Assembly: GCA_902628835.1 (NCBI GenBank)
Contig: CACOPD010000004.1
Location: 40,576-104,575 of the forward strand
Length of the DNA stretch: 64,000 nt
Source of the DNA: an uncultured Alphaproteobacteria bacterium
Lineage (GTDB): Bacteria > Pseudomonadota > Alphaproteobacteria > HIMB59 > GCA-002718135
Reading direction: 5' to 3'
The notes under the pieces are model-generated. The model worked only from the letters and a program-made list of their open reading frames with translations. It was not told the DNA's origin and searched no databases. The position numbers and the translations under genes are program-made. Below are positions 18,290 to 26,505 of the stretch, in pieces. The first letter of the stretch is position 1. Every line of letters begins with the position of its first letter.

Positions 18290-19729
18290 TTAAATTGTAA
18301 CATAAGGAGAAGTGCCTCTATATTTAATATCTAAACGTAACTCCTTATCTATTGGAGGAAACGCTCTTTGCTGACATTCAGTTCTAGGACAAATACGACA
18401 CGAAACACCAATTGGCATTTGAAGTTTCTTATTATCTAAATCTATACCTTCAGAATAAACTAAATCTTTTGCATATTGCATATCACATCCGAGACCTATG
18501 GAAACGAAACTCTTAGGCATACCGTGTTTTTCAACTCCTTTTTCAAATGCTCTAGCTATACAAAAATAAACTTTTCCATCTGGCATTTTTGAGATTTGGG
18601 GATGAATTTTTCCAGGATTTAAAAAAGCAGTGTATACATTCCATCTAGGACATGATCCACCATGTCTAGGAATATGAATGCCAGATAATGAAAATCTTTT
18701 TGAAACATTGCCAGCAATATCAGTTTTTAAAAAATGAAATGGTACACCTTCATTGCCAGGTCTTTGAAGATTTGTTAATCGATGAGTTACTTGTTCAAAG
18801 CTACATGCATAATGATGCATTAAAATTTCAACATCGTATTTATGCTGTTTAGCACTTTTTAAAAAATCATCATATGGCATCATAAATGCAGCAGCATAAT
18901 AATTAATTAATGATAATTTAAGGAGAGGTACAACTTCTTCAGATTCAATGTTATTATTTTGAATTACTTTTTCAATTACATCATTAGCTTCAAGATAAGC
19001 TACTTGCGAAGCTAAATGAAAATTTCTCGAGGTATATGTTAACATTTCTGAAAGATAAAAAATTTTTGATTTTTCATCAAATCTTTTGACAATTTTTTCA
19101 TCTTCACTAACGGTTACAATTTTGACCTTAATTTTATGTTTTGTCTCAAGAAATTTTGTTAATTTAGAACCAGATCCTATATTTGGTCCATTTTCTAATC
19201 CAATTTCATCTCTTAATTTTTCAGAACTCAATTCAAGTTCGTGAAAGTAATTTTTATTTTCCTGAAGTATATCTGATACTATTTCTACTGGAAGTCTAGT
19301 TGGTTTACTTATATCACCTGAGGTAATATCCATTGTTTCTAAACGATTTTGCATATCTTCTTTAAAGCTTTTAAAAGTATCGTTAATGGCTAATAAAGCT
19401 TTTGCAATGTTTGGGTTAGAACCAATAAAATTACTTGTATCGTGATTTGTAATTTTTAAATCATCAAAAATTTCATTACTTAAAACATCCATTACATCTG
19501 ATAAGAGTCTTTTATTAGATTCTGCTGAGAAATCTTTTATGGATAAATCTAGTTCATCAACAGCTTTTATTAACAGTGAAACAGGTATTTTTCTTTTTCC
19601 ACTCTCTATTAAGTTAAGATAACTAGGTGATATTCCAATTGATTTAGATAATTTAGCTTGTGAAAAACCCTTATCAATCCTTTGTTTTTTTAGTCTTGGC
19701 CCTAAATTTATTTCTGTATTAGTATGCAT
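18290..19729 (-). CDS. ScfR/RamB-type transcriptional regulator (XRE HTH + ImmA/IrrE-like + C-terminal DUF2083)
   Basis: Regulator of 479 aa. An XRE helix-turn-helix lies at about residues 11-65 (GLRLKKQRIDKG-like opening, FSQAKLSKSIGISPSYLNLIESGKR region). The middle contains a DUF955-like segment, and the C-terminal third has cysteines in SCPRWN and SCRICPRTECQQRAFPP. Relatives (ScfR, RamB, MccR) sense short-chain acyl-CoA and control acetate, propionate or glyoxylate-cycle genes. Tandem TTTACAAAA repeats overlap its start codon, which suggests autoregulation. Its targets may include the divergent small ORF; the linked acetoacetate/acetyl-CoA-yielding carnitine genes are also candidates. 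Confidence 0.88.
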   Translation of the reverse strand: MHTNTEINLGPRLKKQRIDKGFSQAKLSKSIGISPSYLNLIESGKRKIPVSLLIKAVDELDLSIKDFSAESNKRLLSDVMDVLSNEIFDDLKITNHDTSNFIGSNPNIAKALLAINDTFKSFKEDMQNRLETMDITSGDISKPTRLPVEIVSDILQENKNYFHELELSSEKLRDEIGLENGPNIGSGSKLTKFLETKHKIKVKIVTVSEDEKIVKRFDEKSKIFYLSEMLTYTSRNFHLASQVAYLEANDVIEKVIQNNNIESEEVVPLLKLSLINYYAAAFMMPYDDFLKSAKQHKYDVEILMHHYACSFEQVTHRLTNLQRPGNEGVPFHFLKTDIAGNVSKRFSLSGIHIPRHGGSCPRWNVYTAFLNPGKIHPQISKMPDGKVYFCIARAFEKGVEKHGMPKSFVSIGLGCDMQYAKDLVYSEGIDLDNKKLQMPIGVSCRICPRTECQQRAFPPIDKELRLDIKYRGTSPYVTI

Positions 19730-19836
19730 TTACAAAATTTACAAAATATGTTTTTTAAAAGTAATTTTGTTTACATGAAAATCAAGATAAATGCTAGTTT
19801 TTTTGAACTTTTTTCTGTAAATGTAAATATTGTAAA
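19729..19836. promoter_or_regulatory. Operator-like repeat region between the ScfR-type regulator and the small ORF
   Basis: The divergent gap holds two perfect tandem copies of TTTACAAAA at 19729-19737 and 19738-19746, and TTTACA again at 19770-19775. The reverse-oriented form TGTAAA appears three times at 19816-19821, 19822-19827 and 19831-19836. The two clusters sit at the two gene starts with opposite orientation. This looks like a binding site for the adjacent regulator, controlling both directions. The repeats are seen directly; the binding is inferred. In such AT-rich DNA some copies could be chance, but the exact tandem 9-mer is less easily explained that way. Confidence 0.55.
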
Positions 19837-19838
19837 TT

Positions 19839-20018
19839 ATGAATAGTAAATTAACTGAAAATATTAATAATCATAAAGAAGGTTTAGAACAGAGTTCTAT
19901 TGAGAAAAAGGTTCTTGAGGGATCTATTGACTCTAACTACGATCTTAACTTGGCTGAAGGCATAGAAGCTTATTATAGTGAAAGATATGGTTGGACACTC
20001 AGAAGAAAGTCTCTGTAA
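19839..20018 (+). CDS. 59-aa small protein of unknown function
   Basis: ATG at 19839, TAA at 20018. Composition is protein-like: an acidic, Ser/Asn-rich first half, then YDLNLAEGIEAYYSERYGW and a basic end TLRRKSL. It has no signal peptide or membrane segment and I do not recognise the family. No Shine-Dalgarno is visible, and the start is only 2 bases past the last TGTAAA repeat, so the transcript may be leaderless or nearly so. It is followed by two inverted repeats that would end a short transcript. Its place opposite the regulator suggests that it is a regulated gene. Confidence 0.6.
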   Translation: MNSKLTENINNHKEGLEQSSIEKKVLEGSIDSNYDLNLAEGIEAYYSERYGWTLRRKSL

Positions 20019-20028
20019 CTCCAAATTT

Positions 20029-20055
20029 ATTTAAGGCCTACTTCCCTCCTTAAAT
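20029..20055 (+). terminator. 8-bp inverted repeat downstream of the small ORF
   Basis: ATTTAAGG (20029-20036) and CCTTAAAT (20048-20055) form a perfect stem around an 11-nt loop, 10 bp after the small ORF stop. The stem is AT-rich and no T-run follows directly, so alone it would be a weak terminator. Confidence 0.35.
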
Positions 20056-20090
20056 TTAAATATTTCCTACCTTCCTATAAGATAAAATTA

Positions 20091-20116
20091 AAATCTTAGG
20101 TTTTAACCTAAGATTT
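20091..20116. terminator. Bidirectional terminator between the small ORF and the GMC oxidoreductase gene
   Basis: AAATCTTAGGTT, a TT loop, then AACCTAAGATTT: a perfect 12-bp inverted repeat, with T-rich sequence on the plus-strand side (TTTTTCTTATTT) and A-rich sequence before it. It sits between two converging transcripts and can serve both. Confidence 0.75.
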
Positions 20117-20127
20117 TTCTTATTTAA

Positions 20128-21720
20128 TTAATTAAGTAAAAGATCAGCAGCTCTTTCAGCCATCATAACAACATTAGCATTAAGATTTGCACTCACAATA
20201 TCAGGCATTATAGATGCATCAATTACTCTTAGATTCTGAATACCGTGAACCTTGGTATCTTGATCTACTACAGCGTCCTTATCAAATCCCATTTTGTTTG
20301 AACATGATGGATGATAAGCTGACTCGGCAGTATTTCGTATAATTTCATCTAACTCTTCTTGAGTGGAAATGTTTTTTCCTGGCCTTAATTCATAATCTAC
20401 GTACTCAGATAATGATTTTTGAGAGCAAATATTTTGAATAATTTTTACACTTTCACGCATTTGGTCTAAATCATCTTCGTGTTGCAAATAATTAAATTTA
20501 ATTTCTGGATGTTCTATAAAATCTTTAGATGATATTTTGACATAACCTCTACTTTTGGGTCTATTAGGACAGGCATGAAATTGAAAAGCATCAAACTTAG
20601 GATTTTCTAATCCATGATTAATTACAAGAGAAGGAAAAAAATGAAATTGAAGATTTGGATGTTTATAATTATTATTTGATTTTACAAAACCACCAAATTC
20701 TAAATGAGAGTGAGAGAGCTTTCCTTTTTTAAACAAAAACCATTTAGCTCCTTCAGCGACTTGAGATATTAAATTAGTAGATAAATTGTAAAGTGTTTCT
20801 TTTTGTTTAGATTTATACTGTATATAAATTTCTAAATGATCCTGGAGATTTTTTCCGACTCCGCTTAAATTATGGATTATCTCTATTCCTAAATCTTTTA
20901 AGTGGTCCTCATCTCCAATACCTGAAAGTTGTAAAATTTTAGGCGAGTTAATAGAGCCAGCACATAAAATTATTTCTTTATTGCAAAAATATTTTTCATT
21001 TTTGTTATTGCGAATAATTTCTATTCCAATAGCTGTTTTATTTTTAAACAATATTTTCTTTACATAAGTATTTTTAATTATTTTTAGATTTTTTCTTTTC
21101 TTAATTGGGTCTAGATATGCCTTAGCTACACTTTGCCTAACTCCTCTATCAATTGACACATCAAAAGTTCCAAAACCCTCATTATCATTACTATTAGAGT
21201 CATTGAATAATTTAAACCCTGCTTCTCTGGTAGCTTTTGAGACTGCATCAAACAATGGGAATTTCTTATCAATTATTGATTTGTTAATCTTTAATGGACC
21301 GTCTGTTCCTCTAAAACTGTTTTTACCAGACCATGTTTCAGATTTTTTAAAGAAAGGGAGTACTTTGTCATAACTCCATTTATCTAAACCATATGAAGCC
21401 CATCTATTAAAATCTTCTTTGTGACCTCTAGCAAAAACCATTCCATTATGTGAAGAACATCCACCAATCATTTTACCTCTTGGGCAATACAATCTTCTGT
21501 TATTCAGATAAGGTTCAGGCTCAGAGAAATATTTCCAATTATACTTTTCATCGTGCATTACATATAAAAGTGCACTTGGCATATCGACTTTCCATGTATT
21601 ATTTGATGGTCCTGCTTCAAATATAGTGACCGTGTTTTTAGAGTGTGATGATAATCTATTAGCTAAAACACATCCAGCTGATCCTGCTCCAATTATTATG
21701 TAATCAGCTTGATTATTCAC
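20128..21720 (-). CDS. GMC-family FAD oxidoreductase (choline/alcohol dehydrogenase-like)
   Basis: Flavoprotein of 530 aa. FAD motif IIIGAGSAGCVLANRLS is near residues 7-23, with CPRGKMIGGCSSHNGMVFARG (GMC signature 1), GSINSPKILQLSGIG (signature 2), and the C-terminal active-site region SAYHPSCSNKMG. The start is GTG at 21720, sharing one base with the SDR stop. It resembles BetA-type choline dehydrogenases, but GMC substrate calls are unreliable and there is no adjacent betB. Co-directional with an SDR and an ABC importer, so it may oxidise an imported alcohol or polyol. Confidence 0.85.
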   Translation of the reverse strand: MNNQADYIIIGAGSAGCVLANRLSSHSKNTVTIFEAGPSNNTWKVDMPSALLYVMHDEKYNWKYFSEPEPYLNNRRLYCPRGKMIGGCSSHNGMVFARGHKEDFNRWASYGLDKWSYDKVLPFFKKSETWSGKNSFRGTDGPLKINKSIIDKKFPLFDAVSKATREAGFKLFNDSNSNDNEGFGTFDVSIDRGVRQSVAKAYLDPIKKRKNLKIIKNTYVKKILFKNKTAIGIEIIRNNKNEKYFCNKEIILCAGSINSPKILQLSGIGDEDHLKDLGIEIIHNLSGVGKNLQDHLEIYIQYKSKQKETLYNLSTNLISQVAEGAKWFLFKKGKLSHSHLEFGGFVKSNNNYKHPNLQFHFFPSLVINHGLENPKFDAFQFHACPNRPKSRGYVKISSKDFIEHPEIKFNYLQHEDDLDQMRESVKIIQNICSQKSLSEYVDYELRPGKNISTQEELDEIIRNTAESAYHPSCSNKMGFDKDAVVDQDTKVHGIQNLRVIDASIMPDIVSANLNANVVMMAERAADLLLN

Positions 21721-22502
21721 TAGTTCATTCTTTCAGTATTCCCATCAACTGTCATAACTTGTCCTGAAACATTATGTGAAGCATCGCTTAATAAAAAAAG
21801 AGCCATTGATGCAATATCTTCTTTTTCAACAAATGTATTTAAAGAAACCATAGACTCTAAATCTTTTCTAACTTTTTTATTTGAAGAATTTATTAATTTT
21901 GCTTTAGCACTAACAACTCTATCCATTCTATCTCCGTTAACTGATCCAGGACAAATTGCATTAACTCTTATTTTGAATTTTCCAAGTTCCATGGCTAATG
22001 TTTTAGTCAAACCTATAATTGCCCATTTACTAGATGCATATGGGGAACGCTGAGCAAAACCATATAAGCCTGCTGTTGATGATAAATTTATTATTGATGC
22101 TTTCTTTGATTTTTTTAAAAATGGAATAGCATATTTACTAAAATAAAAATGTGAACTTAGATTAGTTTTTATTGTGCTATCCCATTCATCAATTGAAATA
22201 TTGTGAAGGTACTTTGTAGGTCCTGCAACCCCTATATTATTAATTAATCCATCTATTTTTTTTAATTTCGATAATGAATTAAAATACTCTTTTATATCCT
22301 TTGGATTTGTACAGTCCAAATGTTGAGCAAATATTTTATTATGGTATTTTTTATTTAATTTTATTTTATCAATTTTTGATTTGTTTATGTCCGATACATA
22401 TACTTTACCACCAGAATTAACTATTTTATTTGCTATAGCAAAACCTAATCCATCTGCGCCAGCAGATATAACATAATTTTTTTTACTCAAATTAATTTTC
22501 AT
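21720..22502 (-). CDS. short-chain dehydrogenase/reductase
   Basis: Classical SDR of 260 aa. The N-terminal cofactor motif is ISAGADGLGFAIA (residues 12-24), a variation of TGxxxGxG. INNIGVAG (NNAG region), catalytic Ser in NLSSTAGLYG and YASSK with the catalytic Tyr/Lys are present. Asp follows the second beta strand (VSDINKSK), which favours NAD over NADP. It overlaps both neighbours and so belongs to the GMC transcription unit. Substrate unknown. Confidence 0.87.
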   Translation of the reverse strand: MKINLSKKNYVISAGADGLGFAIANKIVNSGGKVYVSDINKSKIDKIKLNKKYHNKIFAQHLDCTNPKDIKEYFNSLSKLKKIDGLINNIGVAGPTKYLHNISIDEWDSTIKTNLSSHFYFSKYAIPFLKKSKKASIINLSSTAGLYGFAQRSPYASSKWAIIGLTKTLAMELGKFKIRVNAICPGSVNGDRMDRVVSAKAKLINSSNKKVRKDLESMVSLNTFVEKEDIASMALFLLSDASHNVSGQVMTVDGNTERMN

Positions 22503-22770
22503 TTTTACTGATATTATCTATCTCTTTTTTAGAAATATATCCAATAGTTTTACCTTTATTGTCCGTGACTACTATTGTTAAGTTATCTTTAATTATTTTA
22601 TTTTTAAAATTTTTTAATTTTATATTTTGATTTACTTTAAAAATAGAACCTAATGTTAAACTATCTTTATTAAAATTGTTTTCACTAATCATTATATTAT
22701 TAGCTTCAAGATCATCTATTGTATTTTCTTTGCTTAAAAAAAAATTAAATAAAAATTTAAACATATTCAT
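22492..22770 (-). CDS. 92-aa protein with a half-CBS-like segment
   Basis: Small soluble protein. Residues about 45-85 (VNQNIKLKNF to GKTIGYISKKEI) look like the second half of a CBS motif, with the pattern IVVTDNKGKTIGYIS. In Opp/Pro-type importers CBS modules usually sit on the ATPase; here a small separate ORF lies between the ABC ATPase (20 bp upstream) and the SDR (11-bp overlap). A regulatory role for transport is possible but only inferred. I do not recognise a named family. Confidence 0.65.
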   Translation of the reverse strand: MNMFKFLFNFFLSKENTIDDLEANNIMISENNFNKDSLTLGSIFKVNQNIKLKNFKNKIIKDNLTIVVTDNKGKTIGYISKKEIDNISKNEN

Positions 22771-22789
22771 TATTAAAAATATTGATTGA

Positions 22790-24403
22790 CTAAGAAGATC
22801 TCTTATTCAAGAGATTAGTGAGCCAATCAGGATCCATTTCTGGAACTGAAGACAATAATAATTCTGTGTAATCAGGATGTGGAGGATTTAAAATTTTACT
22901 TTTTAATCCCTGCTCGACTACCTCTCCTTGATACATAACTACTATTTCATCTGAGATTGCTTTAACTGTTGCTATATCATGGGTTATAAAAATATAAGTT
23001 ACACCAAGATCTTTTTGTAATTTTTGAAGTAATTTTAATATTCCCTCTTGAACTATTTGATCAAGTGCTGATGTCACTTCATCGCAAATAATTAAATCTG
23101 GATTAGCGGCTAAAGCTCTTGCAATGCATATTCTCTGTTTTTGACCTCCAGATAATTCAGATGGTAACCTATCTAAAAAAGTTTCATCTAGCTCAATCAT
23201 TTTTAATAATTCTATAACTTTTTTTTCTCTTCCTTTGCCTTTTATACCTTGATAAAATTCTATTGGTCTTCCTATTATTTCATCAACAGTTTGACGAGGG
23301 TTCATTGCAGTATCAGGCATTTGAAAAATTATTTGAATTCTTCTTAATTCTTCTTTTGATCTTTGCTCAAGTTTTGGAGACAATTTTTTTCCATCAAATA
23401 TTATTTCTCCTTTTAATTGAGGAAGTAAACCTGTTATTACTCTTGCTGTTGTTGATTTTCCTGATCCACTTTCACCAACAATAGCTACAGTTTTACCCTT
23501 AGGAATATCTATAGAAACATTGTGTAAGACCTTTGACGAACCATATGCTGCATCAATATTTTTAATGGACAACATATAATCTGAATTTGTTTCTTCTGGC
23601 TTGATAAGTGATCTTACTGACCATAGAGATTTAGTATATTCTTCTTTCGGGTTAGATAGCATATCTTTTGTTTCAGCTTCTTCAACTTCTTCACCGTATC
23701 GTAAAACTTTTATTCTATCAGCCATTTGTGCAACTACTGCTAAATCATGGGTAATGTAAATTGCTGCTGTATTAAATTTATCTACTATAGATCTCATAGC
23801 AGATAATACTTCAACTTGTGTTGTTACATCTAGAGCTGTTGTAGGTTCATCAAATATAATTAACTCTGGTCTTGGTGACATAGCCATTGCAGTCATTATT
23901 CTTTGTAGTTGCCCTCCAGATACTTGATGAGGGTATCTATCTCCTATATTTTCCGCATCTGGAAGCTGTAGTGATTCATAAAGTTGAACAGCGTCTTTTT
24001 TTAGTACATCCGTCGGATTTATCTTTAATCTATTAGCAGCACTTATTGTTTGATCCATTAATCTATGAGCAGGATTAAAAGATGCAGCTGCTGATTGAGC
24101 AACATAAGAAATTTTAGTTCCCCAAATTTTTCTTTTTTCAAACTCAGTTAGTTTTGCGAGGTCTATGCCGTTAAAATTAATTTCTCCCTTTATAATCTTA
24201 CAACCTGGTTGTGTATAGCCCATAGCAGCTTTACCCATAGTTGATTTTCCAGCACCACTCTCTCCTATTAATCCTAATATCTCTCCTCTGTGTAATGTCA
24301 AATCTACACCTTTTAAAATTTTATGCCATCTCTCGTCTGAAAATCCATCTATGTGAATATTTTTCATTTCAAGTAAAAGTTCTTTTGATTTATTTGACGT
24401 CAT
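22790..24403 (-). CDS. Dpp/Opp-type ABC transporter, fused double ATP-binding protein
   Basis: Protein of 537 aa with two ABC ATPase cassettes, like GsiA/YejF fusions of DppD and DppF. Domain 1: Walker A GESGAGKST (about residues 42-50), signature SGGQLQR, Walker B IIFDEPTTALD. Domain 2: GESGSGKST (about 314-322), SGGQKQR, IICDEVTSALD, and HPDYTELLLSSVPEMDP at the end, typical of the oligopeptide type. Both Walker B glutamates are kept, so both sites look active. It overlaps the upstream permease gene by 14 bp. Confidence 0.92.
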   Translation of the reverse strand: MTSNKSKELLLEMKNIHIDGFSDERWHKILKGVDLTLHRGEILGLIGESGAGKSTMGKAAMGYTQPGCKIIKGEINFNGIDLAKLTEFEKRKIWGTKISYVAQSAAASFNPAHRLMDQTISAANRLKINPTDVLKKDAVQLYESLQLPDAENIGDRYPHQVSGGQLQRIMTAMAMSPRPELIIFDEPTTALDVTTQVEVLSAMRSIVDKFNTAAIYITHDLAVVAQMADRIKVLRYGEEVEEAETKDMLSNPKEEYTKSLWSVRSLIKPEETNSDYMLSIKNIDAAYGSSKVLHNVSIDIPKGKTVAIVGESGSGKSTTARVITGLLPQLKGEIIFDGKKLSPKLEQRSKEELRRIQIIFQMPDTAMNPRQTVDEIIGRPIEFYQGIKGKGREKKVIELLKMIELDETFLDRLPSELSGGQKQRICIARALAANPDLIICDEVTSALDQIVQEGILKLLQKLQKDLGVTYIFITHDIATVKAISDEIVVMYQGEVVEQGLKSKILNPPHPDYTELLLSSVPEMDPDWLTNLLNKRSS

Positions 24404-25310
24404 CTTTTAATCCACTAGTAATATAAAGATACCAATCAACAACAAAATTAATTGATACACAAAGTAAAGCAATTGCAGCAGCTGGAATCAATGGTGTTAA
24501 ACCTGCTGTTATATCATATTGAGCATATTGTATAAGTATTGCATTTTCTCTTACCATTGATGCCCAATCCGCAGAAGGCGGTTGGATTCCAATTCCTAAA
24601 AAACTTAAACTAGATATTGTAAAAATTATAAATATAAATCTCAAGCCAAATTCAATAATTAGTGGTGAAGCAATATTAGGAAGTATTTCTTTAAAAATAA
24701 TATAAGATAAATTTTCTCCTCTTAATCTCGCTACTTCAACATATTCTAAAACAACCTGACCTACTGCAACTGATCTTGATATTCTAAAAAATCTAGTAGA
24801 TTCTAAAATTCCCAAAATAATAATTAAATTGAAATTTGTAGGACCAAAAACTGATAGAAGAATAAAAGTAAAAATCATTACAGGTATAGCCATAAGCGTG
24901 TCGACTATTCTACTTAATAACTGATCTAAATACCTTCTATCTAAAGCAGCTATAATTCCAAATACTGTTCCAATTCCTAATGCAATAAAAGTAGCCAATA
25001 AACATATACCAATTGTATTTCTTGCAGCATAAATAATGCGAGAGAAAATATCTCTTCCAATTTGATCAGTGCCAAATATGTGGCCATCACCCCAAGGGGC
25101 ATAAGCAACGGGAAATATTTCTGCTTCTCCGTGTGGAGCAATTATAGGAGCAAATATTGCGGCAAAAAAATATATAGATAGTACAATCATTCCAAACCAA
25201 GCCGAGATTGGAGCTTTTGATAGAGCTATTTTTAATCTCTCTAATCTAGTTCTTCTTTTAATTAAATTAGCAACTTCATTTTTTGCAGAATAAGATAAAT
25301 TTTCGCTCAT
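24390..25310 (-). CDS. Dpp/Opp-type ABC transporter permease, DppC-like
   Basis: Inner-membrane protein of 306 aa with a cytosolic N-terminus and about six membrane segments. FGTDQIGRDIFSRIIYAARNT is the DppC signature. The EAA loop reads RLRGENLSYIIFKEILPNIASPL, and SFLGIGIQPPSADWASMV follows. It pairs with the DppB-like gene, with a 4-bp overlap. Confidence 0.92.
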   Translation of the reverse strand: MSENLSYSAKNEVANLIKRRTRLERLKIALSKAPISAWFGMIVLSIYFFAAIFAPIIAPHGEAEIFPVAYAPWGDGHIFGTDQIGRDIFSRIIYAARNTIGICLLATFIALGIGTVFGIIAALDRRYLDQLLSRIVDTLMAIPVMIFTFILLSVFGPTNFNLIIILGILESTRFFRISRSVAVGQVVLEYVEVARLRGENLSYIIFKEILPNIASPLIIEFGLRFIFIIFTISSLSFLGIGIQPPSADWASMVRENAILIQYAQYDITAGLTPLIPAAAIALLCVSINFVVDWYLYITSGLKDDVK

Positions 25311-26269
25311 TTTGGATATAACAACCTCGGATTGGAAATAATACCAATTAAGTCAGCAATTAAGTTTAATATTACATATGTTGATGCAAAAATTAATGCA
25401 CAAGCCTGTACAACGGGTAGATCTCGATTATACACTGAGCCAACCATCAGCCTACCGATACCTTGATAATTAAAAACATATTCAACAACAACTGAACCAA
25501 TCAACATGTAAGCTAAGTTTATAGCAATTACCTGAGAAATAGGTGCCCAAGCATTTGGAAGTGCGTGCTTAACAATTACCTCGTATCTTGAGGCTCCTGA
25601 TAATTTTGCCATTTCAATATATTCACTTGATAAAATATTTATTATCGCTGACCTTGTCATTCTCATCATGTGACCCATTGTAATTAATGTTAATGTGAAA
25701 ACTGGAAGTGCAGTCCTGTAAAATCTTTCAGCCAAAGATGTAGCTTCATCAACATTCGAAATAGTTGGAAAAACTGGAAACAGAGTCGCTAGTAGAAGAA
25801 TGAAAATATATGCAGTAAAAAATTCTGGTGATGATACGGTTACTAAACTGACTCCAGTTGCTGATCTATCATAATAAGAGTTTCTATATAAAGCTGCAGA
25901 AATACCTAAAATTAAAGACAGAGGAATAGCTAACATGGCGGCAACTCCTGTTAAAAATAAAGTATTCTTCAGCCTGGGAATAATTAATCCAACAACTTCC
26001 CTAGATCTATCGCCTTGATCTCCTTGTACTTTAGATCTTCCAGAAAAAGAGCTGCCAAAATCTCCTTGAAATACATTCCCTAACCAATCAAAATATCTTG
26101 TTACAGGAGGTTTATCTAAACCTAATTCTGCTCTAAGAGCTTTTACTGCAGATTTTGTAGCACTTTGACCTAATATTTCTGTAGCAAAGTCTCCTGGCAA
26201 AAAAGAGAATGTGCTAAATATTATTACTGAGAATGCAAAAACCGTAATAAGTCCAAGACTGAGTCTCAA
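25307..26269 (-). CDS. Dpp/Opp-type ABC transporter permease, DppB-like
   Basis: Inner-membrane permease of at least 320 aa. It has ILGQSATKSAVKALRAELGLDKP after the first span, the EAA loop KLSGASRYEVIVKHALPNAWAPI, and VVEYVFNYQGIGRLMV, a DppB hallmark. The listed start is TTG at 26269, but that codon has no ribosome-binding site. A strong Shine-Dalgarno (AAGGAGGG, 26317-26310) instead points to an in-frame ATT at 26305. That start would add 12 residues (SRIHPIFRTILL) like the basic N-terminus of DppB proteins. The true start may thus be non-canonical. Confidence 0.9.
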   Translation of the reverse strand: MRLSLGLITVFAFSVIIFSTFSFLPGDFATEILGQSATKSAVKALRAELGLDKPPVTRYFDWLGNVFQGDFGSSFSGRSKVQGDQGDRSREVVGLIIPRLKNTLFLTGVAAMLAIPLSLILGISAALYRNSYYDRSATGVSLVTVSSPEFFTAYIFILLLATLFPVFPTISNVDEATSLAERFYRTALPVFTLTLITMGHMMRMTRSAIINILSSEYIEMAKLSGASRYEVIVKHALPNAWAPISQVIAINLAYMLIGSVVVEYVFNYQGIGRLMVGSVYNRDLPVVQACALIFASTYVILNLIADLIGIISNPRLLYPK

Positions 26270-26309
26270 TAAAATCGTTCGAAATATTGGATGAATTCTA
26301 GAAATATTT

Positions 26310-26317
26310 CCCTCCTT
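26310..26317 (-). promoter_or_regulatory. Strong Shine-Dalgarno for the DppB-like gene
   Basis: AAGGAGGG read on the minus strand, 40 bases before the TTG at 26269 but with ideal 4-5 base spacing to an in-frame ATT at 26305-26303. No ATG, GTG or TTG lies at usable spacing from it, so it decides between starts. Confidence 0.6.
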
Positions 26318-26462
26318 AAAGATACAATCTTGATTATTAAAGTTTTGTATAAATTAGGTCAAGATACAAGCTAAAATAATAATTTATACGTTGAATTAAA
26401 ACGTTATATATGTTTTTATATACTAACTTAAGTTTGTTTTTTGTTAAATTTCTAGAAATTAT

Positions 26463-26487
26463 GAACAAAAATCTTAGGTTTTTGTTC
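26463..26487 (+). promoter_or_regulatory. Hairpin in the 5' leader of the ABC binding-protein gene
   Basis: GAACAAAAA (26463-26471), 7-nt loop, TTTTTGTTC (26479-26487): a perfect 9-bp stem, extended to 10 by flanking T/A. It ends about 12 bases before the Shine-Dalgarno (AGGGAGG) at 26495-26501. The stem is mostly A/T. It could stabilise the 5' end or attenuate expression; the role is unknown. Confidence 0.45.
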
Positions 26488-26505
26488 AATTATAAGGGAG
26501 GACAA

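Noticed and set aside
26410..26505. Upstream in-frame ATG for the ABC binding protein
   Set aside because: It would put a 32-residue extension before the Tat signal, and its start has no ribosome site, while the ATG at 26506 has a strong one.
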